Shown: piece by piece, positions 25,140 to 37,240 of the stretch
Position numbering within the stretch: the first letter of the stretch is position 1
Layout: each line of letters opens with the position of its first letter
Source of the DNA: Mucor racemosus
Taxonomy: Eukaryota; Mucoromycota; Mucoromycetes; Mucorales; Mucoraceae
Direction: 5' to 3'
DNA: 64,000 nucleotides
NCBI GenBank assembly: GCA_027405735.1
Contig: JAPEHQ010000001.1
Coordinates: 6,014,001-6,078,000, forward strand
Made by a program: the position numbers and the translations under genes
The notes under the pieces: model-generated
What the model saw: only the letters and a program-made list of their open reading frames with translations
The model's database searches: none
Told to the model about the DNA's origin: nothing

Positions 25140-25904
25140 TGTTATAGAACGATTAGTATGTAAGGAGAGGAAAAGGAGTGTGTAAGAGTGTTGAAAAAGT
25201 GAAAATTTTGAATCAAAAGGGAGGAAGAAAAAAGGAAAAACAGAAGAGCATCATTGCATGTGTGTTTCGGAGTTTCCGCATCTTAACACAACACAGTAGT
25301 TTCTTTTTTTGGTAATTACCATGTTAATCATCATCATCATCATCATCATCAAGTTATGATTCAACAATTTTAATTTGACAATTTGCAGTCAACATATCGA
25401 TCAATACAGTTATTTAGTGCTTGGTTATTATGATCTCTGCTCTGAAGTTTTTTATTATATAAAAAAATGAGTAACTTCTATTGTTCTTTTGGGAGAAAGG
25501 CTAATACACTCGTCCAATTCAAAATTGTACAGCATTCAATAGCAGCAATTCTGTTGTTTGGCCATATGTAAATATGACATATTCATTGTGTAAAACTGAT
25601 ACTTTAGCCTAAATTTGACAAATAATTTACTGTAGGTAACCATAAAGCTTGATGACAAGATTAAACACTGTTTTGTCTCATTGTAACTTTTAGAAAAGGG
25701 GATAGATTCACATCCTGTAACGAACGTCTTGCGAAACTTGGATAATGGTCTTGAATCCCAGTTGAAAAGCAAGGGTGACGTAAAGAAAACCCAAAACGAG
25801 CAGAATCTTTTTCAGCTTTTGAGGACGAGAATCAAGTATGCGGGGGTAACATATTTTGTTTATTTCAGAGCTCAACTTTCTTTCTTTGTTCAATCATAAT
25901 CATC
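25140..25904. promoter_or_regulatory. Divergent spacer between EFR3 and MIC10
   Basis: 765 bp between diverging starts, expected to hold both promoters. It contains an (ATC)8 microsatellite at 25327-25350. Minus-strand open frames at 25536-25893 look like chance. Confidence 0.45.
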
Positions 25905-26351
25905 ATGTCCACCGAAAACAGAATCCCAAGTGAAGATATTTTAGCACAAAAGGTACATATCAGCCTATTTGAATGAAATATTTGAATTATAAATGTAACA
26001 TTTAATTGTGATAGTGGGATCGTACCATCTCCAATTTCGTTGTGAAAACTGGTCTCGGTTTAAGTGCAGGTATTGTTGCCTCTGCTTTATTATTTAAGAG
26101 TAAGTTTTAGAGTGACATTTTACGAGAATGATTCATTTAATTTTACTCACACAAACTTCATTAGAACGTAGCTGGCCTATTGCTATCGCCACTGGTTGGG
26201 GTTTTGGTGTTGCTTATGCTGATGCTCAAGTAAGAAGCAACATATTTATATATGAATTGATCAATTAACAATGTTTTGTATTTTTTAGCGTATTTTCCAT
26301 CCTTCCAACATTCCAGGTGCCAAGTTTGAGAAGGAAAAGCCTACTGCTTAA
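25905..26351 (+). CDS. MIC10: Mic10, MICOS complex core subunit
   Basis: Four small exons (25905-25952, 26015-26099, 26165-26229, 26289-26351) give an 86-residue protein, the usual size of Mic10. It starts MSTENRIPSEDILAQK and then has two hydrophobic hairpin segments: residues about 29-44 with the GLGLSAGIVAS glycine motif and about 53-67 with GWGFGVAYAD, separated by the short basic turn KKRSW. These glycine-rich motifs drive Mic10 oligomerisation at cristae junctions of the inner mitochondrial membrane. The downstream segment RIFHPSNIPGAK is also conserved. No exon exceeds 85 nt, so this gene is invisible to a scan for long open frames. Confidence 0.93.
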
Positions 26352-27419
26352 CAAAATATTATATCCATTTTATATATTTAAATTATATTGAAGGAAACAC
26401 CACGAAAAAAAGGGATTATCAAATAGAATATATAGCAACAAATTGAATAAAAAAAAATTGCATAATTATGGTTTGGAATTTTGAGGAATGGTTGATATAT
26501 TGATCGAAATGAGTACAGTATATGACAGAAAAGCAACAGTTTCATGCGAATGTTTGGTGAGAATATGAACATGAAATCATTGTACGAATCTCGATAACAA
26601 TATCAAGATGTCCGATATCTCAGCAGATGGTTCTTGTTAACACTAACTGTGTTTCATAACAACAGAAGAATAATTTAAGATACTTACTACAAAGAAGCAT
26701 AAATGTTGCGTAACAATCATGCCTTATTGAATAACTTTTAAATGTGCATATCTCTACGATCATTTACTACACGAAAAAATCCTGAAACTTGACGTAGTCT
26801 GAACTTTGGATTGCTATGACAACAATTAAAATACTCAAACACATCCGCTGAAATTATCTATGGTATAAGGAATCCAAATTTATCTAATTATAAATGCACA
26901 AAGTTTTTACATCTGCCAAGTATAATAATGATGCGTACGTAACAATATTCTGTACTGTATTTGATTAATTAATAGAAAATTATTTTTCATTATTAAATCT
27001 TCAAATGTCATCAAACTAAATCTACAACAAATCCTGCCACCAACTCGAAATATCGCAATACTTTGCACTTGTTTTGAATGAATAAGAAAATACCTGTTCA
27101 CACTCAACATCAAAAATTGTCAGTAAGTATGGTATTAAAGACGTAAAAAGTATAAAATTGGTGTTTACTGGCCGTTATAACACGACAATAATCATATCTA
27201 TTTCCTAGCCCAGGGTAAAGAGATCGCATGCGGTGTTAAAGCCATTGATCAAATTACACATTACACCTAAAAAAAAGAAATCCTTGGCAATATACACAGT
27301 AAACAATGAATACAAGCATTACACTTAAAAATGTTATATGGTAATTCATCAGATGGTTTTGCCTAGAAACTAATAGGGTTTGTAGGTTTATATATTATAA
27401 TTTTATCTCTAAAATTTAT
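26352..27419. other. Gene-free spacer downstream of MIC10
   Basis: About 1.1 kb, AT-rich, with no supported gene. Near 27140-27180 a phrase reads IKLVFTGRYNT in one frame, faintly like a ubiquitin-fold strand; it has no continuation that I can build. Confidence 0.35.
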
Positions 27420-27703
27420 ATGAATTTGGTCGCATTATGCTATCTGTTCTTAAAATCATCTTATGTTTCACGAAAGACACAAAAAACACGCGAAATTCGC
27501 TGCTTTTCCCTAAAAAACTGGGTCTGGCTTTTCATCCCTGCTCAACTTTTTTTTTCGCAAACTAACACCAAGAAAAAATTATATCCCAATGTACCCAAGA
27601 TGGTCAACTTTAATCCAAAAACGCGTTTCCGAAAATATCCTATTTGTAGCAGGAAAAATATTTTTTTTAGTGCTAATGTTTCAGATTTTTACACGTATTT
27701 CAC
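27420..27703 (-). repeat. R1 copy c, left part, interrupted by the hAT element
   Basis: Matches the start of the inverted copy at 50070-50280 (AAAAATTATATCCCAATGTA near 27573, then CTTTAATCCAAAAACGCGT). The match stops exactly at the hAT insertion point: ...ACACG TATTTCAC | TAGTATTGG. It resumes at 34080 with GATAAAAATCAAAACTTTGA. Confidence 0.8.
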
Positions 27704-27994
27704 TAGTATTGGAGTCGAGCCTTTCGAGTCGAGTCGAGTCGAGTTTTACTCGAGCCTGCGAGCCAACTCGAGATTGCATAAACAAAGCTCGCGAGCCTCG
27801 AGTCGAGTCGAGCTACTAATCGAGCTGTTCGAGCTGTCGAGTTTTCCTCGAGCTGTCGAGTTTTTCTCGAGTTGTCGAGTTTTCTCGAGCTGTCGAGTTT
27901 TTTCGAGTCATCGAGTTTCCTTCGAGTTGTCGAGTTTTTCTCGAGTTCTCGAGTTTTTCTCGAGTTCTCGAGTTTTCTTCGAGCTTTCGAGTTT
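27704..27994 (+). repeat. hAT left end: TIR and TCGAG subterminal array
   Basis: Begins with the 9-bp TIR. The outer 70 bp contains TCGAGTCGAGTCGAGTCGAG, which is inverted relative to the same motif near 34000. The inner part is a degenerate direct array of TCGAGTTGTCGAGTTTTTC-type units. Spurious Ser/Arg-rich frames on both strands come from this array. Confidence 0.88.
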
Positions 27995-30726
27995 TTATTT
28001 ATTTACACGCATATAATGAATCAAATTATCACTATAATAATTCATAGCACTAATCCTCATTCCAAATGTTCCTATAATCAATACTGCAAGGAAATCATTC
28101 CATTATTCCTTGTAGAATTATCTGTCTTTCTTCCCCTTTATATCCTTATTTATATCCTTAATAAATATCTAATTTATAAATAAGAACACCAACCTTCCTT
28201 CAACCAATGTTCATCAATATCTCTAATATTAAAAATCACATTATTTTGACCATAATATTTGACCAAGAGCACACTTCATTATAATGCAGATAAGCTGGTT
28301 TGAATCATCATAAGGAGCTTTTATACAAAAGTTATTTATTGAGACTTTATATAGTTAAAATTAATGTAAAAAGTATTGTTTACTAAGATGTATTGAATGT
28401 AGATTGATATAGCTTGTAATGAGCACAATTATTTTTTGGCCAACACTTACTATTTTTAAATGTAGATAATATAGGAATAGATGTATTTTATAATAATTGG
28501 AAGTTGCCCTACTGTATGATTTACTGAAGAGATACAGTATAATAAAGTGATAAAAAATGAGAGCAGATATCTTCACTCATCAAGTTCAATATCTGTTTTG
28601 ACATTTGCATATTTCTATGAGCTGTGCAATTGAAATTGAAACTAATTCATGCATTGCTGAAACAGCATGTAATGTGAATTATCGCATAGCTATTGGAATT
28701 ATGTGATAAGATCTAATGGAAAGGGATCCATTAAATGTGACAATAATAATGAATGCTTATGGAAATAAAATGTTGTTTCGATGGTAATACTGTATTGTTA
28801 TAAGTTATGTTTCATTGTTAGTTCCTGGATTACAGGAATCAGTTACTAAACAATAGAATTTACTAGACTTGTCTGTATTTAGAATATTGTAATTCTGATA
28901 GATCCAGAAGCATTTGTTCCATGCAACGTGAGGCACATGCCAGGTGTCAAAAATACACAAATAGGATAGTTCATAGTATATTCGCGACAAATAATGAAAG
29001 AGTTTTTTAATGCGATCAATGCAACAACAATCAACAACAGACGATCGAATAATTGTTACTATGGAAGTTTATTATTTGTTTCAGTTCAAATGTTAATTCC
29101 ATACTAAATTTATGGAGATTATGTATAGCCTCAAGATATTTGTATAAAAAATGGATTTGTTTACGAACAACTTAATAACCTTTTTATTAGTCATTCTGTA
29201 AATCACTCAATAATTTTAGTTTTACATTTGGCATTTCTGGCAAATCTATTGGCTACCAACAATAACCAATATCGATCAACAAATATATAATTTCTGTTCA
29301 TTCAAAGTACTCAATTTACCCAAGTATCATAATAATAAAGTCAAGGTAACTGTAAATTATGCTTATTTCATGTCGAAAATGAAGAGCATGTTAGATGCAT
29401 CCTACTAATTGGTCTCTATTCTACATTTTCGCGGTATTAATTATTAATGCACAGGTTACTGGGTAAAATAATTTCATATGCGGTACGTATGTGAAGTGAA
29501 CTAAGCTAGATTCCCATCATAAAATACCTAAATTAAATGTCATCTCATTGAAACCATGCTATCAAAGATAAGACTGTATAATAAATAGACAATTACATGA
29601 AGATAGCAAGGGTATAATACTCGAATAAGAGATGTTAAAATACTAAAGTAATATAGGATATCCCAAATAAAGAATACAAAAAGTACATGCTTATCGAGTA
29701 GAACAAGTAAGAGCTGTTCTGAAAGCATGATTGACAAACTATATTTAAAACACCGTTCTTGATTCACCAAATCAGCAACCAAACAACCCAACATTTATAC
29801 TCAAAATTAATGGAATTGTTGGCAATTGCAATACAATTGCCAGATAGTAAATAAACACCAAATAATATAAATAGAGACGTAGAATAACCATTTTATTGCA
29901 CATTATCCATACTTTAATAAAGAATGATTTTAACAGTATTCTTTATCGCTTTTTTACATCATTATTTCACTGCAGTATGTACTGTGTACCCTACTTATGC
30001 TCCTAAACCTTGTTTATAAGTAGAATAAGAGAATGGGCTTATCATATGATTGATGGTTGGAAATGGTTAACTTAATTTCTTTTTGTTTGACATTTAATTA
30101 AAACTTCAATTGGTGCTCAAATTTAAGATTATTATACTTATTATTTAGTATGCATAATGCATAAATGAATAAATCAAATGCAAATTAAGTTACTGCTGAT
30201 TATTTTTTTTAATATACAGTAAATGATGTATCATCTTTAAACCGGATCATGTCAAATCCAAAAAAGTAAACAGTAACAGATTCGGAACCGGAAGTTACTT
30301 AATTGAATATTAACTATACCATGCTCCTAAAAGCATGGTATAGAAGTATGGCATAGAAGCATGGTATAGAAGCATGGTATAGAGGCATGGTATAGAGGCA
30401 TGGTACAAAAGCATAACACGCCAGTGCGATATTCCAACATGATATATCAGCATAACACACTAATATTAAATAACATCTAAACTACCTTATCACATCATTA
30501 ATTCCCCAAATCAAATAGTATATAAACCCTATTAATTTCATTCCAATAAACGATATCTCTTTACTTGATTAAATTTCTAGTTTTTATTTAACCTAAACAT
30601 ATTCTGGTAAGTCAATAAATAAGAGTGCTGTTCATAACATTAGAACTCGACATAGAAGCTAATAAATCACTTTACATTACTTTAATCAAGCATATCTTAA
30701 ATTAATTCGCTTGAACAAATTTAAAA
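27995..30726. other. Long non-coding 5' region of the hAT element
   Basis: About 2.7 kb between the left TCGAG array and the transposase start, without a supported gene. A TATA-like AGTATATAAACCC lies near 30518 and an AATAAACGATATCTC motif near 30546. The latter two recur together at 49919-49970 outside the element, so either a shared promoter cassette or a nested solo LTR is present. Confidence 0.5.
30333..30410 (+). repeat. 13-bp tandem repeat upstream of the transposase
   Basis: Six tandem units of about 13 bp, consensus GCATGGTATAGAA with G/A variation at the last base. Together with the preceding TATACCATGC at 30315-30324 the first unit can form a small hairpin. It lies about 320 bp upstream of the transposase start and could be a regulatory or protein-binding array; no function is shown. 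Confidence 0.8.
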
Positions 30727-33577
30727 ATGAGTTCGTACAACAGTTCAAGTCAAATGAGTATCGAAGATGATCGTGGTTCAACAACAGCTATGACAAACTA
30801 TATGAATCAAAATATGTCGCTTGATGAGCATATTGAAGACTTAAATAACTTGGCATATTCTCACAACCAAGTCAGCCACGAATCTTTAATGTGTGAAAAT
30901 GACAATACAAAATTACTTACCATACCAATAAGCGGATGCCACATACTATACCAGACGGAATACAAGAAACAACAAAGTGAGGCTGACAATAGTGCTTGGT
31001 GGTTTCTCTACTGCTACGGTGTACCCTTAAATAAAAATCTCTATTGTACCTTTAACAGACGCGAGACTGGTGGTTGTATGGCGGTTTATAAGTCTGGAAA
31101 AACTAGCTCCACATCTGCGCTTCGTAGGCATTTGGAAAAAAAACATAATGTTACTGACATTATAAGTATGTAATTGCCAAATACTTGACGTTGTAATGTT
31201 CAATTTCTAATTTTTTACAATTTTAGATCAAGACCTTCAAATTCAAGTGAAGACTCAGTTGGATACATTAAACTTACATTTTGACGACATTTCCGATCAG
31301 CTAAATTACAGACATGATTTTATCATGGAAAAGCTAATAAATTATAGCCCTAACGCCACCTGTATTTCAAACCTCGGCTCTCGTTCAGCATGCAAATTGC
31401 CTTTTAAACAAGATATATTTAACCAACTGGTGCTTAAATTTGTCATTGACAAACAGCTTCCATTAAGTTTTTTTGACCAATGCAATACTATGCAAGATCT
31501 TCTTGATTTCTGTGCTCGAAGTAGAGACCTTAGCGTTTTGAAGACTATTAAATTACCATTAAAAGGCACAGTTAAAACAAATGTCATTGATTATTATACT
31601 GAAATGAAGCTTAAGGTTGCCACACTACTTCAAGGAGAGCAATATATATCATTAACTACAGATGTTTGGACAGCACCTACTGGTAATAATATATACTAAA
31701 CTTACTTTCAAAAAGTTCCTGAAACTAAAGTTTGTCATAGGTGGTAGTTTTCTGTCGCTTACAGCACATTATATTGATAAAAAAACATGGGCACCAGTGC
31801 AATTAACATTAGGATTGGTAGATTTAGGCAACTCGTCGCATACAGGTATTAGAAATATAGTATATTGTAATTGCTTCAATTCTAATCTTTATTGTTGTAT
31901 GGCAACAGGAGATGTTCTGGCTGAAAAAATTGTACAAATACTAAATTCTTATGGCAGTAAAGTGCTAAATTCAGTATTCACCATTACATGTGATAATGCA
32001 TCTAATAACAAGTCAATGTGCAAGAAGATAGACGAGCTGGTTAAACAAAGAAATGAGGAATGCACCAAGTTTCGTGCCGATGAAGGACAATTGCCTTGTT
32101 TCAACCATATAATCAATCTTGTTTCTCACAACTTTCTTAAATGCTTAAAATCAGCACCAACTGAGAACTCCAATTCTAGTAATGACACTTCGATAATCAA
32201 CAAGCTTCGCGACGGATTAAAAAGAATAAAGCATCACAGTAATTTAAAAGTCGCATTTGAAGAATATTGTCAGAGGTACAATATGCCTAAATTAGCCCCC
32301 ATCATCGATTGTCCTACCAGGTGGAACTCAAGCCATGCTATGATTAAGCGATTTCTTAAAGTTAAAAACGCATACAATTATGCTATCAATTTAGATGAAT
32401 ATGCTAGAGAAAATTACTACTTGAATCCTGAAGAAATCAAGTTCCTGGCCAGTGTCGAAAAATTGTTGTTGAGATTTTATGTTGCAACAAATTGGCTGAG
32501 CACTCAGAGGTAAATATCAAAAATTAATACATATAATCGTATGTAATAATATAGTAAAAATTAACGATACTGTACATCCATAGTCATACCACAATGAATA
32601 GGACAATACCTTTATTCAACAATTTGTTTGACTTGCTATTGGAGTTCAGAGAAGAGCATGAGTATGATGCTGAATTAACAAACGCCGTTGATGAAGCAGT
32701 AGAAAAATTGTCAAAATACTATCGTAAAACAGATGAAAGTCCCGTATATAGTATTGCAACAATGCTCGATCCAATGCTTAAATTCCATTATTGGACTGAT
32801 GAAGATTGGGAGCATGATATTGCTGAAGAACAAAGAAATATTTGTAAGAAAGGATTCAAGGATTTTCTACGTATGAAATATAATCAATTAGCGTCATCTC
32901 CAGCAGAAACAGAAACAACTACAAGAGCATCAGTAACAAGAGCATCAACATCAACAACAACATTAGCAGCAGCATCATCATCATCGGCAACAACAGAGGT
33001 AGTAGAATCCAGTTTCTCCATCCAAGACGACAATGACAGCAATGAAGAGGATGACACAATTGTAATGTTCACAAAGAAAAGAAGAATTGCAAATGCTACA
33101 ATTTATCCAAAAAAAAGAAATACTGGTGCTATCTGTGAACAGGAGGATGAATTTGTGAATAGGCATTACGACGAGTTAAAGGCGTATATTAACCTGGATG
33201 AGAAGGAAGATTTTCCAGCAGAAACCTTGACATTCCGTTATGACCCCAATACAGAATTTCAAGATGTAGACAATTTGCAAGAGTTTGGTTATGACCAAAG
33301 ATTTGAAAATAATAACTTTACATCTAAAAATATTATTGACGGGTATCATTATACATCTAGACCTTTAACGTATTGGCAAAGAAACAAAAATGCATTCCCC
33401 TATTTGTCTGAATACGCCAGCATTTACTTAGCCATTCCATCAACCAGCGTTGCCTCCGAAAGACTGTTTTCAGTTGCAAAAAGAAGTATAAATAATCAAA
33501 GACCAAGATTAGACCCAGAATTGGGGGAAAAGCTTGTCCTTTTGAAAAAATGGGAAAGAGAGCTACTGCCTAACTGA
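30727..33577 (+). CDS. hAT-family transposase with BED zinc finger
   Basis: Five exons (30727-31165, 31227-31682, 31741-31845, 31909-32509, 32584-33577) give 864 residues with no disabling change. A BED-type zinc finger lies in exon 1 (YCTFN...GGC, then LRRHLEKKH). The RNase H-like core shows ISLTTDVWTAPT (first catalytic Asp) and TCDNASNNKSM (second Asp), followed by LPCFNHIINLV and CPTRWNSSHAMIKRFL. The C-terminal hAT dimerisation region has YWQRNKNAFPYLSEYASIYL and IPSTSVASERLFS, whose Glu is the candidate third acidic residue. A Ser/Thr/acidic linker of low complexity (about 32890-33060) separates core and C-terminus. This is the RICESLEEPER/ZBED type of hAT transposase. Four introns of about 58-74 bp each are required. 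Confidence 0.93.
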
Positions 33578-33772
33578 TTTTATTTTATAATTGATTCATA
33601 GTTTTTTTTTTCTTTTTATATAAATAATAATTGATTGATGGTGTTCTTCTTTTTTAAACACAAATATTTTGACTAATAAAAAATATATAATACAACAAAA
33701 AACAATTTGAAGGTACATTTTATGAAGCATAATTCGTTTACTAGTTTTTGATCTCAAGGGGGTTTTATTGAG
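33578..33772 (+). terminator. 3' flank of the transposase gene
   Basis: T-rich tract right after the stop followed by AATAA-type signals (ACTAATAAAAAATATATAA near 33672), suitable for polyadenylation before the right subterminal array. Confidence 0.4.
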
Positions 33773-34071
33773 CATTTCATGCGAGTTTAATCGAGCTTTA
33801 TGCGAGTTGTCGAGTTATTCTCGAGTTGTCGAGTTTAACTCGAGTTGTCGAGTTTTGCTCGAGTTGTCGAGCTTTATGCGAGTTGTCGAGTCTTTCTCGA
33901 GTTGTCGAGTTTTTCTCGAGTTGTCGAGTTTTTCTCGAGTTGCCGAGTTTTGTTCGAGCCTTCCTCGAGCTCTCGAGTTTCAGGAGACTGAAAAACTCGA
34001 CTCGACTCGACTCGACTCGAGTAAAACTCGATCAAATTTTATCGAGCCAGCTCGACTCGTTGCCAATCCTA
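33773..34071 (+). repeat. hAT right end: TCGAG subterminal array and TIR
   Basis: Direct array of TCGAGTTGTCGAGTTTTTC-like units in the same orientation as the left inner array, then an inverted block ACTCGACTCGACTCGACTCG near 33994 that mirrors the left outer block, then GAGCCAGCTCGACTCG and the TIR CCAATCCTA. Confidence 0.88.
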
Positions 34072-34535
34072 TATTTCACTGATAAAAATCAAAACTTTGA
34101 GCTGTCATATCTCTATGAAAAATTAAGCTATACTAACACTTTCTAATAATGAAACTTACTTGTTTTGAAGTTCTCTATAACATATTTCAGGATGAAAATT
34201 TTCTGAGCATTTTTTTTTTTTTGGCCATTTTGTAGTAGATATATTACAAAATATTCGTTATATTGACCAGCGTTTTTTCCTGCACATCCATGTCATAGAC
34301 TCCCTTGAACTTTATCAGACGCAATTTAGCTCTTTTTAAAATATTGATTTTTTTGTGGAGACATCCTCAAAACTGCTTTAAAGAATCTCCCCGCTTTTTG
34401 ATTCAATCTTCAATGATTATAATAAGTTCATCCTAAATTCTGAATTCGAATTTTTCTGACGACAAAAATGTTGTTTTCTTTACAAAAATGTACGTAGAAG
34501 GTTCAGCGATACCCAAATCGATAGACAATTTTGTT
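34072..34535 (-). repeat. R1 copy c, right part
   Basis: Continues R1 after the hAT insertion: TTTGAGCTGTCATATCTC, CTTGTTTTGAAGTTCTC and GATTTTTTTGTGGAGACATC match 50300-50690. It stops near 34535, where an R2-type element begins. Confidence 0.75.
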
Positions 34536-35113
34536 ATCTGTCGTATACTCACAGATTAGAAATAACACTTAAAAAAGAATGAATAATGGTTAATGAATCA
34601 GTTCTCGCACATCCAATGACTCGGTTCATAATTGGTGTTACAGTATTGCTACGATATGTATTGAAGTGCAAAGTCTTGATATCAGATATAAGAAACCCAT
34701 AGCGTACTAAGTTTATCCAGCAATTACCAAGAACGCTTAGACCTCAATTATCACACCATAGTATTTAACCCCAGCGGTTAATTAATCAAGTAGCTACAAA
34801 TTAAAATCCAAGCATATTTAGTAGCGCAGTATTAAAACAAGGCAACTCACAAGTTCTGCAAGAACAATTAAGTTATGATTGATCCTTTTCAATCCATAGG
34901 TTACAATCAAACAGATTTAATGGTTCAATAGTGCCTTATTAAATTACATCTCAGGATCTCAATGTCATATTAATATGAAAGGCCATACCTTCATATCTAA
35001 ATGAACGATATCTTGTTTTTATTATAAAGTTGAAGAACTGATTCATTACTCATTCTCTTTTAATCGTATCCCATTTTAACTATTCTTATCAAGCATGAAA
35101 ATAGACGACAATA
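34536..35113 (+). mobile_element. R2-module element with inverted ends (MITE-like or solo LTR)
   Basis: A stand-alone copy of about 580 bp of the R2 module. Its ends are inverted repeats of roughly 80 bp: TGTCGTATACTCACAGATTAG on the left and the complementary GAAAATAGACGACA on the right, with AATGAATCAGTTCT and AGAACTGATTCATT just inside. The interior has the ATTACCAAGAACGCTTAGAC block shared with 6205 and 53280. It is inserted in or beside R1 copy c. I could not identify a clear target duplication. Confidence 0.65.
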
Positions 35114-37232
35114 TTGGCCATTTTGACATTTTCACGTAATAACGCATTGAAAAACAAGAAGATTCAGCTTAGAAACTATTATTCGCAAGCTTATAAAAGC
35201 TAGAAATATTTGACATCTTAGATTGAGATTTTAAGCGGGGTAAAAGCAAATGTTTCACTTTTGAAGCCTTTATACTCGATGAGAAATCAGCATGAATAGA
35301 AATAGCTCTTTTGGCAAGATTCTATAGCATCTCAAATATAGCCCTACATTTTTCATTTCCTGATTATCTATTGAAATGGGGGCACGCTCCGATTTTGAAT
35401 ATCACCATATAAAATTATATAATCAGATATGCACATGTAACTGAGCTTGAATTCAAAAAGTGTTCAAATGAAAAAAAAATCCAAAAAAATCCAAAAAAAA
35501 CCTTGTATGTTTAATTACTCACCAAAATGCATAGTAAGTTGAACTAGCGTATTAAATGTTTTAGGTTCAGTTTTTAATTCTAAATCGATCAGCGTAGGCT
35601 GTAAAAATGTTTTTCTCATAAAATCCCTAGTAATTTTAATGTCAAATTTTAACGGTTTTTGATCAAAAAGTACCCTTCATTCAAATGCAACCCTAAAATA
35701 TTTTATTTTCACATTATGCGCAACAAAATTATCTACAGAATGAGTATTTATTCGTAGCTGTAGCCCTATTTTTCGTGGGGATTTTAATTTTTTTTCATCA
35801 TTTTTTTTGGTCGGCGAAAATTCATCCTTGTATATCCTCGTCCAAAATGAATCCTTTTTTTTGTATCATCAAAAATCAATCATTCAATCTCAATTTTCTC
35901 GACCAAAAATCAATATCTTTTGACGAGGTAAAATTCGTTAGATAGATGCTAATGAGTACTATCCTATGGTTTTAGCTTTGCATACCTGTCATCCCTTCAT
36001 GGATCTCTATAACAGAAAAAGTGCTCTCACAAAATTTATAAAAAAATAAAAAAAGTCTTTACAGCCATCCAAATCCTAGATATCCTGGTAGAGAATAAAA
36101 AATAAAGTAGACTTTACTTTATAACCATCATTGCAATACCTTAGTATTTTCTCGACTTATTTTCATTTAAAATGCGGTTTCTCAATTTTAAGCTGGCCAT
36201 TTCTGCATCATTCAAATTTATGAAACAATCACTATAGTAACCATCCTTGCTTCATTTAATAAAATCTGTAGCCGGGACAATGTTGAATAGGATGACAATT
36301 GGAATATTTGTTTTGTAATAACAAATGGATACAAAAATGATTGTATAATAGTTGATAAAGTGTATCCTATGGATAGGGTTTAGGCTTCTTTTAGGATCCT
36401 AAATATGTTGTACAAAGGAAAAATACACACGCTTTTTATCTTGCAGCCTTTTAGTGTGAGGTTAGCTGCCATCAGCATGAGATACTGAAGATGTTTGAAT
36501 ATGCGGCAAAAGACATATAAAAGCAACATGGAAATACAAGTTTTACGCTTCTAAGTTTATTAAAAATGTTTTAAAAGTAGAGTAAAAGTTTATGGATTAC
36601 CATCACCTTTGTGTTATATATTAATCAATAATTTGTAATAAGACCTTAAAACTAGATCTTCGTGGTTTAGTTCCTAGTTTGGAAGTACCAGTGGTACAAT
36701 TTGACGTTTTAATACTTTTTGATTTTTAGATAATACCCAAGATAAACCTAATTATTAAACAAACTTGATATGTGTAGTAGTTTACTGCAGAATAGATAGA
36801 ATCCATGTAAGTATATTTTTCATGTTGGTTTTTACAAAGGAAAGAAGATATATTTAGAGATGAGTGTGATAGAATATAGGTTTTATTAAATATATCGATT
36901 ATGATGTATTTGAAATGCAAGAAAAGCATAACCATTTGACAAAGGAAGCAAAGAGACTTTATAGCTTTATAACAATACCAAATCTTTATTAAAATAATTT
37001 AAATGTGAAATAGTATTGACAAAAGGAAGTATACCAAAGAAATATTGGATCTCTATAAGTACAGCTCCAACAGGGATACATAATTACTTACATCGGCCGG
37101 ACAAAATCTTGTGGTTTAACATTCGTTGTATGATGACTTTAACCTTTTCCATAACCAGAACAGCAAAATATCATGTAATTCTAGTAAAAAAAAAATGCCA
37201 TAGTATGCCCCAAACCCCAAAAACCTTCATAA
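35114..37232. other. Gene-free region with diverged R1-like pieces
   Basis: No gene is supported. 35340-35980 holds scattered R1 phrases in mixed orientation (GGGGGCACGCTCCGATTTTG, AACTAGCGTATTAAATG, GCGCAACAAAATTATCTA), pointing to an old rearranged copy. 36200-37230 shows nothing I can name. Confidence 0.4.
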
Positions 37233-37240
37233 AACATAAG

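Larger units (their letters stand above)
27704..34071 (+). mobile_element. Complete hAT-superfamily DNA transposon (6368 bp)
   Basis: The element lies between perfect 8-bp direct repeats TATTTCAC at 27696-27703 and 34072-34079, the target-site duplication size of hAT elements. Its ends are short inverted repeats, TAGTATTGG at 27704-27712 and CCAATCCTA at 34063-34071 (8 of 9 matching). Both subtermini are packed with TCGAG-containing repeats, plausible transposase binding sites. Inside is a five-exon transposase gene (30727-33577) with BED finger, RNase H-like core and C-terminal dimerisation domain, with no stop or frameshift. The host sequence is an R1 repeat copy whose halves join across one copy of the duplication. 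Intact ends, duplication and gene suggest recent, possibly autonomous, activity. Confidence 0.93.

Noticed and set aside
27120..27230. Relic of a ubiquitin-like gene (IKLVFTGRYNT)
   Set aside because: Only about ten residues fit; no flanking exon or further similarity can be built.
27704..27994. CRISPR-like array
   Set aside because: The repeats are short and degenerate without unique spacers, and lie at both ends of a hAT transposon in a eukaryotic genome.
27420..28016. Ser/Arg-rich frames over the TCGAG array (also at 33768-34146)
   Set aside because: Products of the TCGAG repeat itself; they start in R1 sequence and cross the transposon boundary.
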